Part shown: piece after piece, positions 24,818 through 34,878 of the stretch
Position numbering within the stretch: the first letter of the stretch is position 1
Layout: every line of letters starts with the position of its first letter
NCBI RefSeq assembly: GCF_014202315.1
Contig: NZ_JACHGN010000008.1
Coordinates: 291,342-355,341 of the forward strand
DNA from: Thermocatellispora tengchongensis
GTDB lineage: Bacteria; Actinomycetota; Actinomycetes; Streptosporangiales; Streptosporangiaceae
Length of the DNA: 64,000 bases
Reading direction: 5' to 3'
Translations under genes and position numbers: made by a program
The notes under the pieces: model-generated
Database searches by the model: none
What the model was told of the DNA's origin: nothing
Seen by the model: only the letters and a program-made list of their open reading frames with translations

Positions 24818-26990
24818 CCGCGTCACCGGGGCTGTGCTTCAGCAGGAGCAGCGCCATGTCGTCGGCCCGCTGCCGTACGGAGGACGCGTGGCCGAGCAGC
24901 GTGCCCGTGAGCCGATGCAGCGGCTGGTGCGCGGCGCGGGTCAGGTGGACGGCGAGGGCGCCGATGGCGTGGTCGAGGTCGATGCCGGGGGTCTCGATCA
25001 GGCCGTCGGTGTAGAGGGCGAGGACGGCGCCCGGCGGGAAGGGGGCCTGGAGGACGGGGTAGTCCGCGTCGGGGTCGATGCCGAGGAGCAGCCCGACCGG
25101 CACGTCCACGCGGTCGGCGGGCCGGTTCGGCGGGCACAGCAGCGGCGGCGGGTGGCCGGCGCTGGCGGCGCAGAAGGTACGCAGCCGCAGGTCGGTGTGG
25201 ACGAGCAGGCAACTGGTGAACAGCTCGGCACGCAGGTCGATGAGCAGGCGGTTGGTGTGCTTGAGCACCTCGCCGGGGCCGGCGCCGGCGGCGGTGTGGG
25301 CGTGGATGGCGGTGCGCACCTGGCCCATGAGCGCGGCGGCCGTCATGTTGTGGCCCTGGACGTCCCCGATGACGGCCGCGGCGGCGGTGTCGTCGAGGCG
25401 GATCAGGTCGTAGAAGTCGCCGCCGATGCCGACGCCGGGGGTGGCGGGCACGTACCGGGCGGCCGTCTCCAGGCCCGCGATCTCGGGCAGGCCGCGGGGC
25501 AGCAGGCTGGTCTGCAGGCTGTGGGCCAGGTGGTCCTTGACCTCGTAGAGCAGGGCGCGGTCGAGGGCCTGGGCCAGCAGCCCGGCGAGCGTGGTGAGGG
25601 TGGTGCGCTCCTCGGTGGTGAACGGGCGCGGATGGTCGAAGGCGAACACGCAGGTGCCGAGCACGCGGTCGGAGACGGTGAGCGGCAGGAACGCCCAGGC
25701 GGCCATGCCGTCCATGTTCGCCGCCGACGGATATCCGCGGCGCAGTTCCTCCCGGCTTCCGAAGAACGCGGCCTCGCCCGTCCGCATGACCTGCGCGGCC
25801 GGGCCGGGGGAGGCGAGGGGCCGGCCGTCGAACCGGTCGAGCACATCGCGGCGGTAGCCGTGCGAGCCGACGATCCGCATCCTCCCGGTCTCGGCCACCA
25901 TGATCACCATGGCCTGGGAGCCGCACACGGGCATGACGTGGTCGGTGACCAGTTCGACGACCTCGCGCACGTCGAGCGCCCGGGTCAGCGCCGCCGCCAT
26001 GTGCAGGAAGTCGTGGAAGGAGCCGCCGCGGGGCGCCGGCGGGGCGCCGTGCTCCCGCCGGGGACGGTGTGGCGTGGCGGGCGTGATGCGCAGGCTGATG
26101 CCGGTGGGGTCCGGGTGCAGCCGCACCTCCAGGGTGCGGCCGTCCGGATGCCGGATGTCGCACGAGGTGGCCTGCTGGGTGACCAGCGCGGCACGGTAGC
26201 GATCTTCGAACACCGGGTCCCGCAGCCACGCCACCGCCTCCCACAGCAGCCGTCCCCGCAGGTCCGGCCCGTCGCCGCCGAGGAGTTCGGCCGCCGCGGC
26301 GTTGACGAAGGTGATGCGGCCCTCCGGGGCCACGGCGGCGCAGCCGTCGGGGAGCCGGTCGAGATAGCCTCCGGCGGCCAGGGCGCGCTGCCTGTCCGGC
26401 GCGCCGGGCGGGGGAGGGGGCACGAGGCGTGGCCGCCGGCCGGGCTTCGGCGGGCGGCCGGCCTCGGCCGCCCAGCGCAGCGCCTCGCCCAGGTCCCGGG
26501 AGGCGATCTCGATGGCGTCGAGTTCGCGGGGGGTGAGATGGGGCGGGCGCGACGGCGGCCAGATCAGCGCCCAGGCGCCCCACACCCGGCCGCCGCTCTG
26601 GATGGGGGCGGCGGCGGTGGCGAACGGGTCCGGCACGACCACCGCGGTCGCGGGGAAGCGGCGGGCCAGTTCCTGCTGGTCGGGCACCCACACCAGCGCC
26701 CGGCCGCGTACGGCGGCGGCGACCGGGACGTCGGCGTTCGCCCTGACCCGGGTCCACGGCTTGACGATCTGGGCCGGCATCCCGATCGCCGCCTCCATCC
26801 GCAGCAGCCGGCCCGAGTCCTCCAGCAGGTAGATCACCGCGATGTGGGCTCCGGTGTCGCGTACCGCCCTGGACAGCACCCGGTCGATCTCGGCTGTGCC
26901 GGGCAGGGGAGCCGTCCCGGCGCCACGCCGCACGGTGCGTCCTGCTCCACCCTGCGTTGACGCCGGTACGGCCCACTCACCACCGGACAT
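24795..26990 (-). CDS. GAF-PAS-GAF-SpoIIE (PP2C-type) serine phosphatase
   Basis: A 731-aa multidomain regulator. A first GAF-like domain spans about 30-170; a PAS domain near 205-310 (LPDGCAAVAPEGRITFVNAA); a second GAF domain near 330-480 (MPVCGSQAMVIMV); and a SpoIIE/PP2C phosphatase domain near 500-720 (GIGGDFYDLIRLDD, GDVQGHNMTAAALM, LALYTDGLIE, RADDMALLLLK), with the metal-binding aspartates present. Such proteins dephosphorylate anti-anti-sigma (STAS) factors in response to signals sensed by GAF/PAS. It has no transmembrane segment. The start ATG lacks an obvious ribosome site. Confidence 0.92.
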   Translation of the reverse strand: MSGGEWAVPASTQGGAGRTVRRGAGTAPLPGTAEIDRVLSRAVRDTGAHIAVIYLLEDSGRLLRMEAAIGMPAQIVKPWTRVRANADVPVAAAVRGRALVWVPDQQELARRFPATAVVVPDPFATAAAPIQSGGRVWGAWALIWPPSRPPHLTPRELDAIEIASRDLGEALRWAAEAGRPPKPGRRPRLVPPPPPGAPDRQRALAAGGYLDRLPDGCAAVAPEGRITFVNAAAAELLGGDGPDLRGRLLWEAVAWLRDPVFEDRYRAALVTQQATSCDIRHPDGRTLEVRLHPDPTGISLRITPATPHRPRREHGAPPAPRGGSFHDFLHMAAALTRALDVREVVELVTDHVMPVCGSQAMVIMVAETGRMRIVGSHGYRRDVLDRFDGRPLASPGPAAQVMRTGEAAFFGSREELRRGYPSAANMDGMAAWAFLPLTVSDRVLGTCVFAFDHPRPFTTEERTTLTTLAGLLAQALDRALLYEVKDHLAHSLQTSLLPRGLPEIAGLETAARYVPATPGVGIGGDFYDLIRLDDTAAAAVIGDVQGHNMTAAALMGQVRTAIHAHTAAGAGPGEVLKHTNRLLIDLRAELFTSCLLVHTDLRLRTFCAASAGHPPPLLCPPNRPADRVDVPVGLLLGIDPDADYPVLQAPFPPGAVLALYTDGLIETPGIDLDHAIGALAVHLTRAAHQPLHRLTGTLLGHASSVRQRADDMALLLLKHSPGDAVRTRGGR

Positions 26991-27111
26991 GCGTCAACGC
27001 TAGGCCGTTCCGTCGGAGGCGAAAGCACCTCTTGCCCGATTCTGGGTCGTTGTTGGGGATGAGATGGGATTTTCCGGGACTTCCGGGCTCGGGCTCGGCG
27101 TGCACCGCGCC

Positions 27112-27708
27112 TCACCCGTGAGCCTCGCCCCGGGCCCGCCGGGCGGTCAGGTCGCGCTGACGGATCAGAGTCCACCCCAGGTAGGCGAAGGGCAGCAACA
27201 GCAGCACGTCGGCCACCGTGGCGACCCACTCGATACGGGGAATCCGGCTCGCCGGGAAGACCGCAGCCGCGAGGCACAGCAGCGGTCCGATCCAGACGGG
27301 TGCCCATCGCCGCCAGGTCAGCACGACCCCCAGGCCGAAGACCGTCAGCGGGAACAACGGCCCGGGCAGCCACAGCACCAGGTTGGACAGGACGGGATAG
27401 TGCGCCAAGGCGGCCAGCGACTGCGGGCCCGACACCCTGAACACCTCTTCGAAGAAGCCCTGCAAGCCGAAGGCGATGGCGCCCAGGCAGCCGAACAGGG
27501 CCAGCAGCAGGCCGGCCGACCCGTAAACCGGCATTCGCCGGCCGATGACCGCGAACAGACCGGTGAAGCCGTGGGCCCAGAAGACCCCGGAAAGGGCCAG
27601 GAGTGTTCCACCGGCGGCCCCGTATCGGCCGTCCACCCAGAGGAATGTCGCCGCCATCGCGAGAAGTGGGGCGATGATCAGACTCGCGCCCTGCAATCTC
27701 TGGTTCAT
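27112..27708 (-). CDS. six-helix integral membrane protein of unknown function
   Basis: A 198-aa hydrophobic protein with about six transmembrane helices: LIIAPLLAMAATFLW at 10, a helix near 33-55, SAGLLLALFGCLGAIAFGL near 65, LSNLVLWLPGPLFPLTVFG near 108, one near 137 and one near 160, ending in a basic tail. I recognise no named family. It is divergent from the YjbR-GNAT fusion gene at 27818; a near-palindrome at 27726-27738 lies between them and could be shared. Confidence 0.75.
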   Translation of the reverse strand: MNQRLQGASLIIAPLLAMAATFLWVDGRYGAAGGTLLALSGVFWAHGFTGLFAVIGRRMPVYGSAGLLLALFGCLGAIAFGLQGFFEEVFRVSGPQSLAALAHYPVLSNLVLWLPGPLFPLTVFGLGVVLTWRRWAPVWIGPLLCLAAAVFPASRIPRIEWVATVADVLLLLPFAYLGWTLIRQRDLTARRARGEAHG

Positions 27709-27725
27709 GGAACGGCAGTCTATGC

Positions 27726-27738
27726 GTAGGCTGCCTAC
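27726..27738. promoter_or_regulatory. palindrome GTAGGC-T-GCCTAC
   Basis: Six-base perfect arms around one base, 18 bp upstream of the membrane protein start (27708) and 79 bp before the divergent fusion gene. It has the form of an operator for a dimeric repressor. Confidence 0.45.
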
Positions 27739-27817
27739 ATATCGTCAGGGAAAACCCTGACTCTCATCCGGTTCACCCCTGATCTGGCTAGGCTCCGGGG
27801 CGGGAGGTGCAGCCGCC

Positions 27818-28705
27818 ATGGTGACCGAGGACGACGTGCGCCGGATCGCGCTGTCGCTGCCCGAGACGACCGAGCGGCCGTCGTACGGCACGCCGGCGTT
27901 CCGGGTGAAGGACAAGTGGTTCGCCCGGATCCGCGAAGAGGGCGACGTGCTCGTGGTGTGGTGCGGCAGCGAGGAGGAGAAGCACGAGCTGATCGCCGCC
28001 GATCCGGAGGCGTTCTGGACCACGCCGCACTACGACGGTCATCCGGTGGTCCTGGTCCGCTTCGACGCGATCGACGCCGAGGAGCTCACGGAACTGCTCA
28101 CCGACTCCTGGCGGCTGCGCGCGCCGCGCCGGGTGCTCGCCGCGTACGAGGCGGCGCGGTCCGTGATCACCTGGCGCCGGCTCGAAGAGCGCGACTTCCC
28201 GCTGCTGCGCGAATGGCTGGAACGGCCGCACGTGGCCCGGTGGTGGCACCACGAGACCTCGATCGAGGCGGTGACGCGCGACTTCGGGCCCGCCGCCAGG
28301 GGCGAGGACCCCTCGGAGGACCTGCTGACCTTCCTCGACGGCCGGCCGCTCGGCCTGGTCCAGCGGTGCCGCCTGGGCGACTTCCCCGAGTACCTGACCG
28401 AGCTGTCCGCCATCCTCGACGTCCCCGCCGACACGGTGTCCCTCGACTACCTGATCGGCGACCCGGGGCAGGTCGGCCGGGGCCTCGGCCCCCAGATGAT
28501 CCGGGCCGTCGTCGAGGCGACCTGGCGCGACCACCCCGCGGCCCCGGCGATCCTGATCCCGGTCTCGGCGGCCAACCGGGCGTCGTGGCGGGCGCTGGAG
28601 AAGGCCGGGCTGCGCCGCGTCGCCGAGGGCGAGCTGGAGCCGGACAACCCCATCGACGACCGCGCCCACTACCTCTACCGCATCGACCGCCCCGCGGCGC
28701 CTTGA
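27818..28705 (+). CDS. fusion of YjbR/MmcQ-like domain and AAC(6')-like GNAT acetyltransferase
   Basis: A 295-aa two-domain protein. Residues 1-115 match the MmcQ/YjbR DNA-binding-like family (EDDVRRIALSLPETTERPSY, GTPAFRVKDKWFARI). Residues 118-290 match aminoglycoside 6'-N-acetyltransferase-like GNAT proteins (WRRLEERDFPLLREWLERPH, VARWWHH, VSLDYLIGDPGQVGRGLG with the acetyl-CoA loop, and NRASWRALEKAGLRRVAEGE). Both usually occur as separate proteins. There is one uninterrupted frame and no internal ribosome site is obvious. Whether it acetylates an aminoglycoside is not known. Confidence 0.85.
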   Translation: MVTEDDVRRIALSLPETTERPSYGTPAFRVKDKWFARIREEGDVLVVWCGSEEEKHELIAADPEAFWTTPHYDGHPVVLVRFDAIDAEELTELLTDSWRLRAPRRVLAAYEAARSVITWRRLEERDFPLLREWLERPHVARWWHHETSIEAVTRDFGPAARGEDPSEDLLTFLDGRPLGLVQRCRLGDFPEYLTELSAILDVPADTVSLDYLIGDPGQVGRGLGPQMIRAVVEATWRDHPAAPAILIPVSAANRASWRALEKAGLRRVAEGELEPDNPIDDRAHYLYRIDRPAAP

Positions 28706-28706
28706 C

Positions 28707-30203
<1,497 letters not shown>

Positions 30204-30409
30204 GCGTTCTCCCCCCGAATTACGCAGTGCAGTAGCACGTTACCCCGGCGCTAGCTGCGTTTTGCCCATTCGGGTACAAAGGGGAGAAAAAGGACTAATA
30301 GTGTGAAAGGTGATGCCGAACTGGCGCATGCGGCCAACTACGGTTTTCGGCCGGCACTGTCCGCGGAGGCCGCCGGTCTGTCCGTCGCAGGGACGGAGCG
30401 CGGCGGCTC

Positions 30410-30739
30410 TCAGCGTGTGCCGGTAGGTGACGCGCTCGCCGACACCGAGGCCGCGGCCGACGGCGTGATCGACGGTGTGGCCGACGGCGTGGCCGGCCCG
30501 CTCGTGGCCGCCGATGGCGTGGGCGAGGTGGTCGCGGGCGGCGACGGTGTGGGCACGGCCTGCTGGGACGTGCCGCCGAGCGAGGTGTACAGCAGCACCC
30601 CCGTCACGGCCGCGACCACCGCCACGACCGCGGCCGTGGTGAGCACGACCCTGCGCACCAGGCGTCTGCGGCGCTCCCGCCGCCTGGCCTCCTCGCGCCG
30701 CAGTGCGGCGCGCCTGCGCTTCACCTTTCGCTGAGACAT
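30410..30739 (-). CDS. small single-pass membrane protein with Ser/Thr/Pro-rich tail
   Basis: A 109-aa protein with a very basic N-terminus (KRRRAALRREEARRRERRRR), one membrane helix (VLTTAAVVAVVAAVTGVLLY, about 35-55), then a 50-residue low-complexity tail of Ser, Thr, Ala and Pro that would lie outside the cell and may be glycosylated. No family is recognised. The start at 30739 has GGGAG upstream; the ribosome-site-plus-ATG segment is tandemly duplicated (30736-30775). Confidence 0.7.
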   Translation of the reverse strand: MSQRKVKRRRAALRREEARRRERRRRLVRRVVLTTAAVVAVVAAVTGVLLYTSLGGTSQQAVPTPSPPATTSPTPSAATSGPATPSATPSITPSAAASVSASASPTGTR

Positions 30740-30775
30740 GACCGCTCCCGAAACGACATGGCCGCTCCCGAAACG
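30736..30775. repeat. two 20-bp tandem copies of a ribosome site and start codon
   Basis: Units 30736-30755 and 30756-30775 differ at one base. On the minus strand each carries GGGAG and an ATG. The outer copy opens only a 12-codon ORF that overlaps the true start. Confidence 0.8.
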
Positions 30776-30815
30776 CACTTCGGGGTCACCATACGAGGAC
30801 GCGGATAAGACGCGG

Positions 30816-31886
30816 CTAAGGGATCTTCCGGCCGGTGGTGCTCTCGCGGATCACCAGGCGGTGGTCCACGTAGATCTCCCGGGTGCCGCGCCGCGCGGTG
30901 CCCGACATCCGCTCCACGAGGAGGGCGACGGCCTGGCGGGCGATCTCCCGCTTGTCCGGGGAGACGGTGGTCAGGGTGGGGGTACCGTAGCGGCCGTCCT
31001 CGATGTCGTCGAAGCCGGCGAGGGCGACCTCGGCCGGAACCTCGTGGCCGCGCTCCAGGAGTGTGCGGAGCGCGCCGAGGGCGAGCAGGTCGTTGAAGCA
31101 GAAGACCGCGTCGGGGGGCTCGGCGAGGTCCAGCAGACGGGCCATCGCGGCGGCGCCGTCGGCGCGGTGGTAGGCGGCGACGGGGGCGACAAGGCCCTCG
31201 TCGAAGGGGAGGCCGGCCTCGGCCAGGGCTGCGCGGTAGCCGGCCAGGCGCAGCCGCGCCGTCTCGCCGGCGGCGTCGTCCTGGGCGCCGATGGCGGCGA
31301 CGCGGCGGCGGCCCAGGGCGATCAGGTGCAGGGTCGCCTCCTTCGCGGCGGCGACGTTGTGCACGACGACGTGGTCGGCGGGGCCGTTGTGGATGCGCTC
31401 GCCCAGCAGGACCATCGGGGTGTCGTCGGTGCGCGCGCTCAGGTCGTCGGCGGTCAGCGCGAGGGGGCTGAAGATCAGGCCGTCGATGAGCTGGTCGCGT
31501 ATCCCCTCGGCGACCTGCTGCTCGCGGTGCCTGCTGCCGCCGGTCTGGTCGATGAGCACGGTCAGCCCGTGTTCCTCGGCGGCGGCGACGATCAGCCGGG
31601 CCAGCTCGGCGAAGTAGGGGATGTCCAGTTCGGGCACGGCCAGGGCGATGATGCCGGAGCGGCCCCGGCGCAGGTTGCGCGCGGAGAGGTTCGGCCGGTA
31701 GTTGAGCTCCTTGATGGCCCGCTCGACCCGGGCGCGGGTCTTGGGCGTGACGTGCACGTAGCCGTTGACCACGTTCGAGACCGTCTTCACCGACACGCCG
31801 GCCAGCCGCGCCACGTCCTTCAGCCCGACACGGCGCCGGTCGTCGGGGCTCGGCTCCGGCGGCGTGGCTGCTGTGGGTTCCCCCAT
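30816..31886 (-). CDS. LacI-family regulator of the arabinoside locus
   Basis: A 356-aa repressor. The helix-turn-helix is at about 20-45 (LKDVARLAGVSVKTVSNVVN), the hinge follows (RARVERAIKELNYRPNLSA), and the effector domain resembles sugar-binding proteins (GRSGIIALAVPELDIPYFAE, CFNDLLALGALRTLLERG, ALAGFDDIEDGRY). The ATG at 31886 has GGAGGGAAAGG upstream. It is divergent from the GH51/ABC/GH1 operon and almost certainly represses it through the operators at 31933-31961, with arabinose or an arabino-oligosaccharide as inducer (inference). Confidence 0.93.
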   Translation of the reverse strand: MGEPTAATPPEPSPDDRRRVGLKDVARLAGVSVKTVSNVVNGYVHVTPKTRARVERAIKELNYRPNLSARNLRRGRSGIIALAVPELDIPYFAELARLIVAAAEEHGLTVLIDQTGGSRHREQQVAEGIRDQLIDGLIFSPLALTADDLSARTDDTPMVLLGERIHNGPADHVVVHNVAAAKEATLHLIALGRRRVAAIGAQDDAAGETARLRLAGYRAALAEAGLPFDEGLVAPVAAYHRADGAAAMARLLDLAEPPDAVFCFNDLLALGALRTLLERGHEVPAEVALAGFDDIEDGRYGTPTLTTVSPDKREIARQAVALLVERMSGTARRGTREIYVDHRLVIRESTTGRKIP

Positions 31887-31932
31887 GCCTGACCTTTCCC
31901 TCCGCTGCGGACGGAGATCAGTCTAGGACCTC

Positions 31933-31962
31933 TTTACAACGTTATATACAACGATGTATATC
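31933..31962. promoter_or_regulatory. promoter and overlapping LacI-type operators of the arabinoside operon
   Basis: ATATACA-ACGA-TGTATAT (31944-31961) is an 18-bp dyad with central CG. A weaker dyad centred on the CG at 31940-31941 overlaps it, 12 bp away. A plus-strand promoter TTTACA (31933-31938), 18 nt, TATATC (31957-31962) lies over both, so a bound repressor would block RNA polymerase. Confidence 0.7.
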
Positions 31963-31998
31963 TCGTAACCACCGCGAAACAATCCGGGAGGACGGCCC

Positions 31999-33510
31999 GT
32001 GGATCACCGCGCCAAGCTCACCCTCGACCCCGCCTTCGAGATCGCACCGGTCGAGCGGCGCCTGTTCGGATCCTTTGTCGAGCACATGGGCCGGTCGGTC
32101 TACACCGGCGTGTACGAGCCGGGCCACCCGCGGGCCGACGAGTACGGGCTGCGCCGCGACGTGCTCGACCTGGCCCGCGAGATGGGCGTGACGGTGGTCC
32201 GCTACCCCGGCGGGAACTTCGTCTCCAACTACGACTGGGAGGACGGCGTCGGCCCCGCCGACGAGCGGCCCACCCGGCTCGACCTCGCCTGGCGGCAGAT
32301 CGAGACCAACGCGTTCGGCCTGAACGAGTTCATGACCTGGGCCGCCGAGCTGCCCGCCGAGCCGATGCTGGCGGTCAACCTCGGCACCCGGGGCGTACGC
32401 GAGGCGTGCGACCTGCTCGAATACGCCAACCACCCGCAGGGCACCCGCTGGTCCGACCTGCGCATCAAGCACGGCCGCCGCGATCCGTACGACGTGCGGC
32501 TGTGGTGCCTGGGCAACGAGATGGACGGCCCGTGGCAGATCGGCGGCAAGACCGCCGAGGAGTACGGCCGGCTCGCGGCCGAGACCGCCAAGGCGATGAG
32601 GCGGGTGGACCCGCGCGTGGAGCTGGTGGCCTGCGGCAGCTCCAACAGCCGCATGCCCACGTTCGCCTCCTGGGAGGCGACGGTGCTGGAGCACTGCCAC
32701 GAGCAGGTGGACTACATCTCCCTGCACGCCTACTACGACCCCGCCGCCGGCGACCGGGCGAGCTACCTGGCCGCGGCGGAGGAGATGGACGCCCACATCA
32801 AGGCGGTGGTGGCCACCGCCGACCACGTGGCCGCCAAGCTGGGCAGCCGCAGGCGGCTCAAGCTCTCCTTCGACGAGTGGAACGTGTGGTCGCAGAGCCT
32901 GTTCGGCGGGGAGGCCGGCCTGGAGTGGGCCGAGGCGCCGCGGATCATCGAGGAGGACTACGACGTCACGGCGGCGGCGGTGGTGGGCAGCCTGCTGATC
33001 ACCCTGCTGAACCACGCCGACCGGGTCGGCATCGCCTGCCAGGCCCAGCTCGCCAACGTCATCGCGCCGATCCGCACCGAACCCGGCGGCCCGTCCTGGC
33101 GCCAGACGATCTTCCACCCGTTCGCGCTCACCGCCGCGCACGCGCGCGGGCGCGTCCTGCGGGTGGAGGCCGCCTCGCCGGTGTTCCCGACCGAGCGGTT
33201 CGGGGAGGTGCCGGCGCTGGTCGCCGCGGCGACCCACGACGACGCCGGGGAGCTGACGGTGTTCGCGGTCAACCGCGGCGAGCGGCCACTCCCGCTGGAC
33301 GTCGATCTGCGCGGCCTGCCGGGTCTCGCCGTGGCCCGCCACGTGACCGTGGCCGACGACGACGCGGGCGCGCGCAACAGCCTGGAGGCCCCGAACCGGG
33401 TCGTCCCGCGGACGCTGGAGGGCGCCGCGGTCCGCGGCGACCGGCTCTCCGCGGTCCTGCCGCCCGTCTCGTTCAACGTCGTACGGCTGGCGCCGAGCAG
33501 GGGTCTGTGA
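31999..33510 (+). CDS. GH51 alpha-L-arabinofuranosidase
   Basis: A 503-aa intracellular enzyme without a signal peptide. It has the GH51 catalytic barrel with acid/base E174 in WCLGNEMDGPW and nucleophile E293 in LSFDEWNVWSQ, a start LFGSFVEHMGRSVYTG typical of the family, and a C-terminal beta domain. It removes terminal arabinofuranose from imported arabino-oligosaccharides. The GTG start at 31999 follows GGGAGGAC. First gene of a five-gene operon with ABC importer and GH1 genes, divergent from its LacI regulator. Confidence 0.95.
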   Translation: MDHRAKLTLDPAFEIAPVERRLFGSFVEHMGRSVYTGVYEPGHPRADEYGLRRDVLDLAREMGVTVVRYPGGNFVSNYDWEDGVGPADERPTRLDLAWRQIETNAFGLNEFMTWAAELPAEPMLAVNLGTRGVREACDLLEYANHPQGTRWSDLRIKHGRRDPYDVRLWCLGNEMDGPWQIGGKTAEEYGRLAAETAKAMRRVDPRVELVACGSSNSRMPTFASWEATVLEHCHEQVDYISLHAYYDPAAGDRASYLAAAEEMDAHIKAVVATADHVAAKLGSRRRLKLSFDEWNVWSQSLFGGEAGLEWAEAPRIIEEDYDVTAAAVVGSLLITLLNHADRVGIACQAQLANVIAPIRTEPGGPSWRQTIFHPFALTAAHARGRVLRVEAASPVFPTERFGEVPALVAAATHDDAGELTVFAVNRGERPLPLDVDLRGLPGLAVARHVTVADDDAGARNSLEAPNRVVPRTLEGAAVRGDRLSAVLPPVSFNVVRLAPSRGL

Positions 33511-33563
33511 AAGACGGCCGGCCACGAGGCCGGTGAAAAGGTCGGGGGGGAGAGGAGATTGTC

Positions 33564-34862
33564 ATGAGGTTGCGCAGCCGGACCTGGCTCGTCACGATGA
33601 CCGCCGCCATCGCCCTGATGTCGACCGCATGCGCCGGCCAGGGCCAGGGCGGCGGCGACGCCGGAGGCTCCGGCGGCCCGGTCACCCTGAAGTTCTGGAA
33701 CGGCTTCACCGGCCCCGACCGGGCGGCGGTCGAGGGCATCGTGTCGAAGTTCAACTCGTCACAGGACAAGGTGAAGATCGAGATGGAGATCATGCCCTGG
33801 GACGTGTTCTTCGACAAGCTGCTGCCCAGCCTGGGCTCCGGCACCGGCCCCGACATCGCGGCGATGGACACCGCGCAGATCCCGCAGTACGCCGCCCGCA
33901 ACGTCTTCCAGCCGCTGGACGACCTCTACGGCCCACAGGGGATCGACGAGAACGTGCTGGTGCGCTCCGCCGTGGACGCCACCGTCTTCAAGGGCAAGAG
34001 GTACGGCGTCCCGATGAACTTCACCACGCTGAAGCTCTACTGGAACAAGGACATGTTCCGCGAGGCGGGCCTGGACCCGGACAAGCCCCCGGCCGACTGG
34101 GACGAGTTCGGCGACTACGCCAGGAAGCTGACCAAGGACACCGACGGCGACGGCAAGCCGGAGCAGTACGGCCTGGCCATCGCCGACCACGCCACGATCG
34201 CGATGTGGCCGATCCTGTTCTGGCAGAACGGCGGCGGCGTGGTCTCCGAGGACGGGCGCACGGCGATGCTGGACGACCCGGCCACCATCGAGGCCGCCCG
34301 GCACTGGGCCGGCCTGATCACCAAGGACAAGATCGCCCCGGTGGGGCTGAGCGGCGCCGACGCCGACAAGCTCTTCCAGAGCAAGAAGGCGGCGATGGAG
34401 ATCGTCGGGCCGTGGATGACCACCGGCTTCGAGCAGGCCGGCATCGACTTCGGCATCGCCATGCCGCCCGCGGGCCCCAAGGCCCGGGTGACGTTGGGCA
34501 CCAGCGTGGCCTTCACGCTCAGCTCCCGGGCCACCGGCCAGAAGAAGCAGGCCGCGCGCGACTTCTTCGCCTACTGGAACAGCAAGGAGTCGCAGGCGTA
34601 CTGGTCGGCCAACTCCGGCTTCCCGCCGAACCGCACCGACCTGACGGCCGATGAGCTCAAGGGCAACCCCTACTCGGCGCTCTTCGGCCAGGACGCCGAC
34701 AAGTCCCGGTTCTACCTGGCGGGCGTGCAGGAGTTCCAGAAGGTCAACGAAACGCTCTTCGAGCCCGCCCTGCAGCGCGTGCTCAACGGCAAGGGCGACA
34801 TCGAGCAGGTCTTCGGCCAGGCCGACAAGGAGATCCAGGCCGTGCTCGACAACGCCCAGTGA
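33564..34862 (+). CDS. sugar ABC transporter substrate-binding lipoprotein
   Basis: A 432-aa lipoprotein of the family 1 (MalE-like) solute-binding proteins. The signal peptide ends in the lipobox STAC (C23), followed by a Gly-rich linker. The mature part starts VTLKFWNGFTGPDRAAVEGI and includes YGVPMNFTTLKLYWNKDMFR. It would capture arabino-oligosaccharides outside the membrane for the two permeases downstream. The ATP-binding subunit is absent from the locus, as is common when an MsiK-type shared ATPase serves (inference). GAGGAG sits seven bases before the ATG. Confidence 0.93.
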   Translation: MRLRSRTWLVTMTAAIALMSTACAGQGQGGGDAGGSGGPVTLKFWNGFTGPDRAAVEGIVSKFNSSQDKVKIEMEIMPWDVFFDKLLPSLGSGTGPDIAAMDTAQIPQYAARNVFQPLDDLYGPQGIDENVLVRSAVDATVFKGKRYGVPMNFTTLKLYWNKDMFREAGLDPDKPPADWDEFGDYARKLTKDTDGDGKPEQYGLAIADHATIAMWPILFWQNGGGVVSEDGRTAMLDDPATIEAARHWAGLITKDKIAPVGLSGADADKLFQSKKAAMEIVGPWMTTGFEQAGIDFGIAMPPAGPKARVTLGTSVAFTLSSRATGQKKQAARDFFAYWNSKESQAYWSANSGFPPNRTDLTADELKGNPYSALFGQDADKSRFYLAGVQEFQKVNETLFEPALQRVLNGKGDIEQVFGQADKEIQAVLDNAQ

Positions 34863-34878
34863 CACCGGGAGGGCAACC

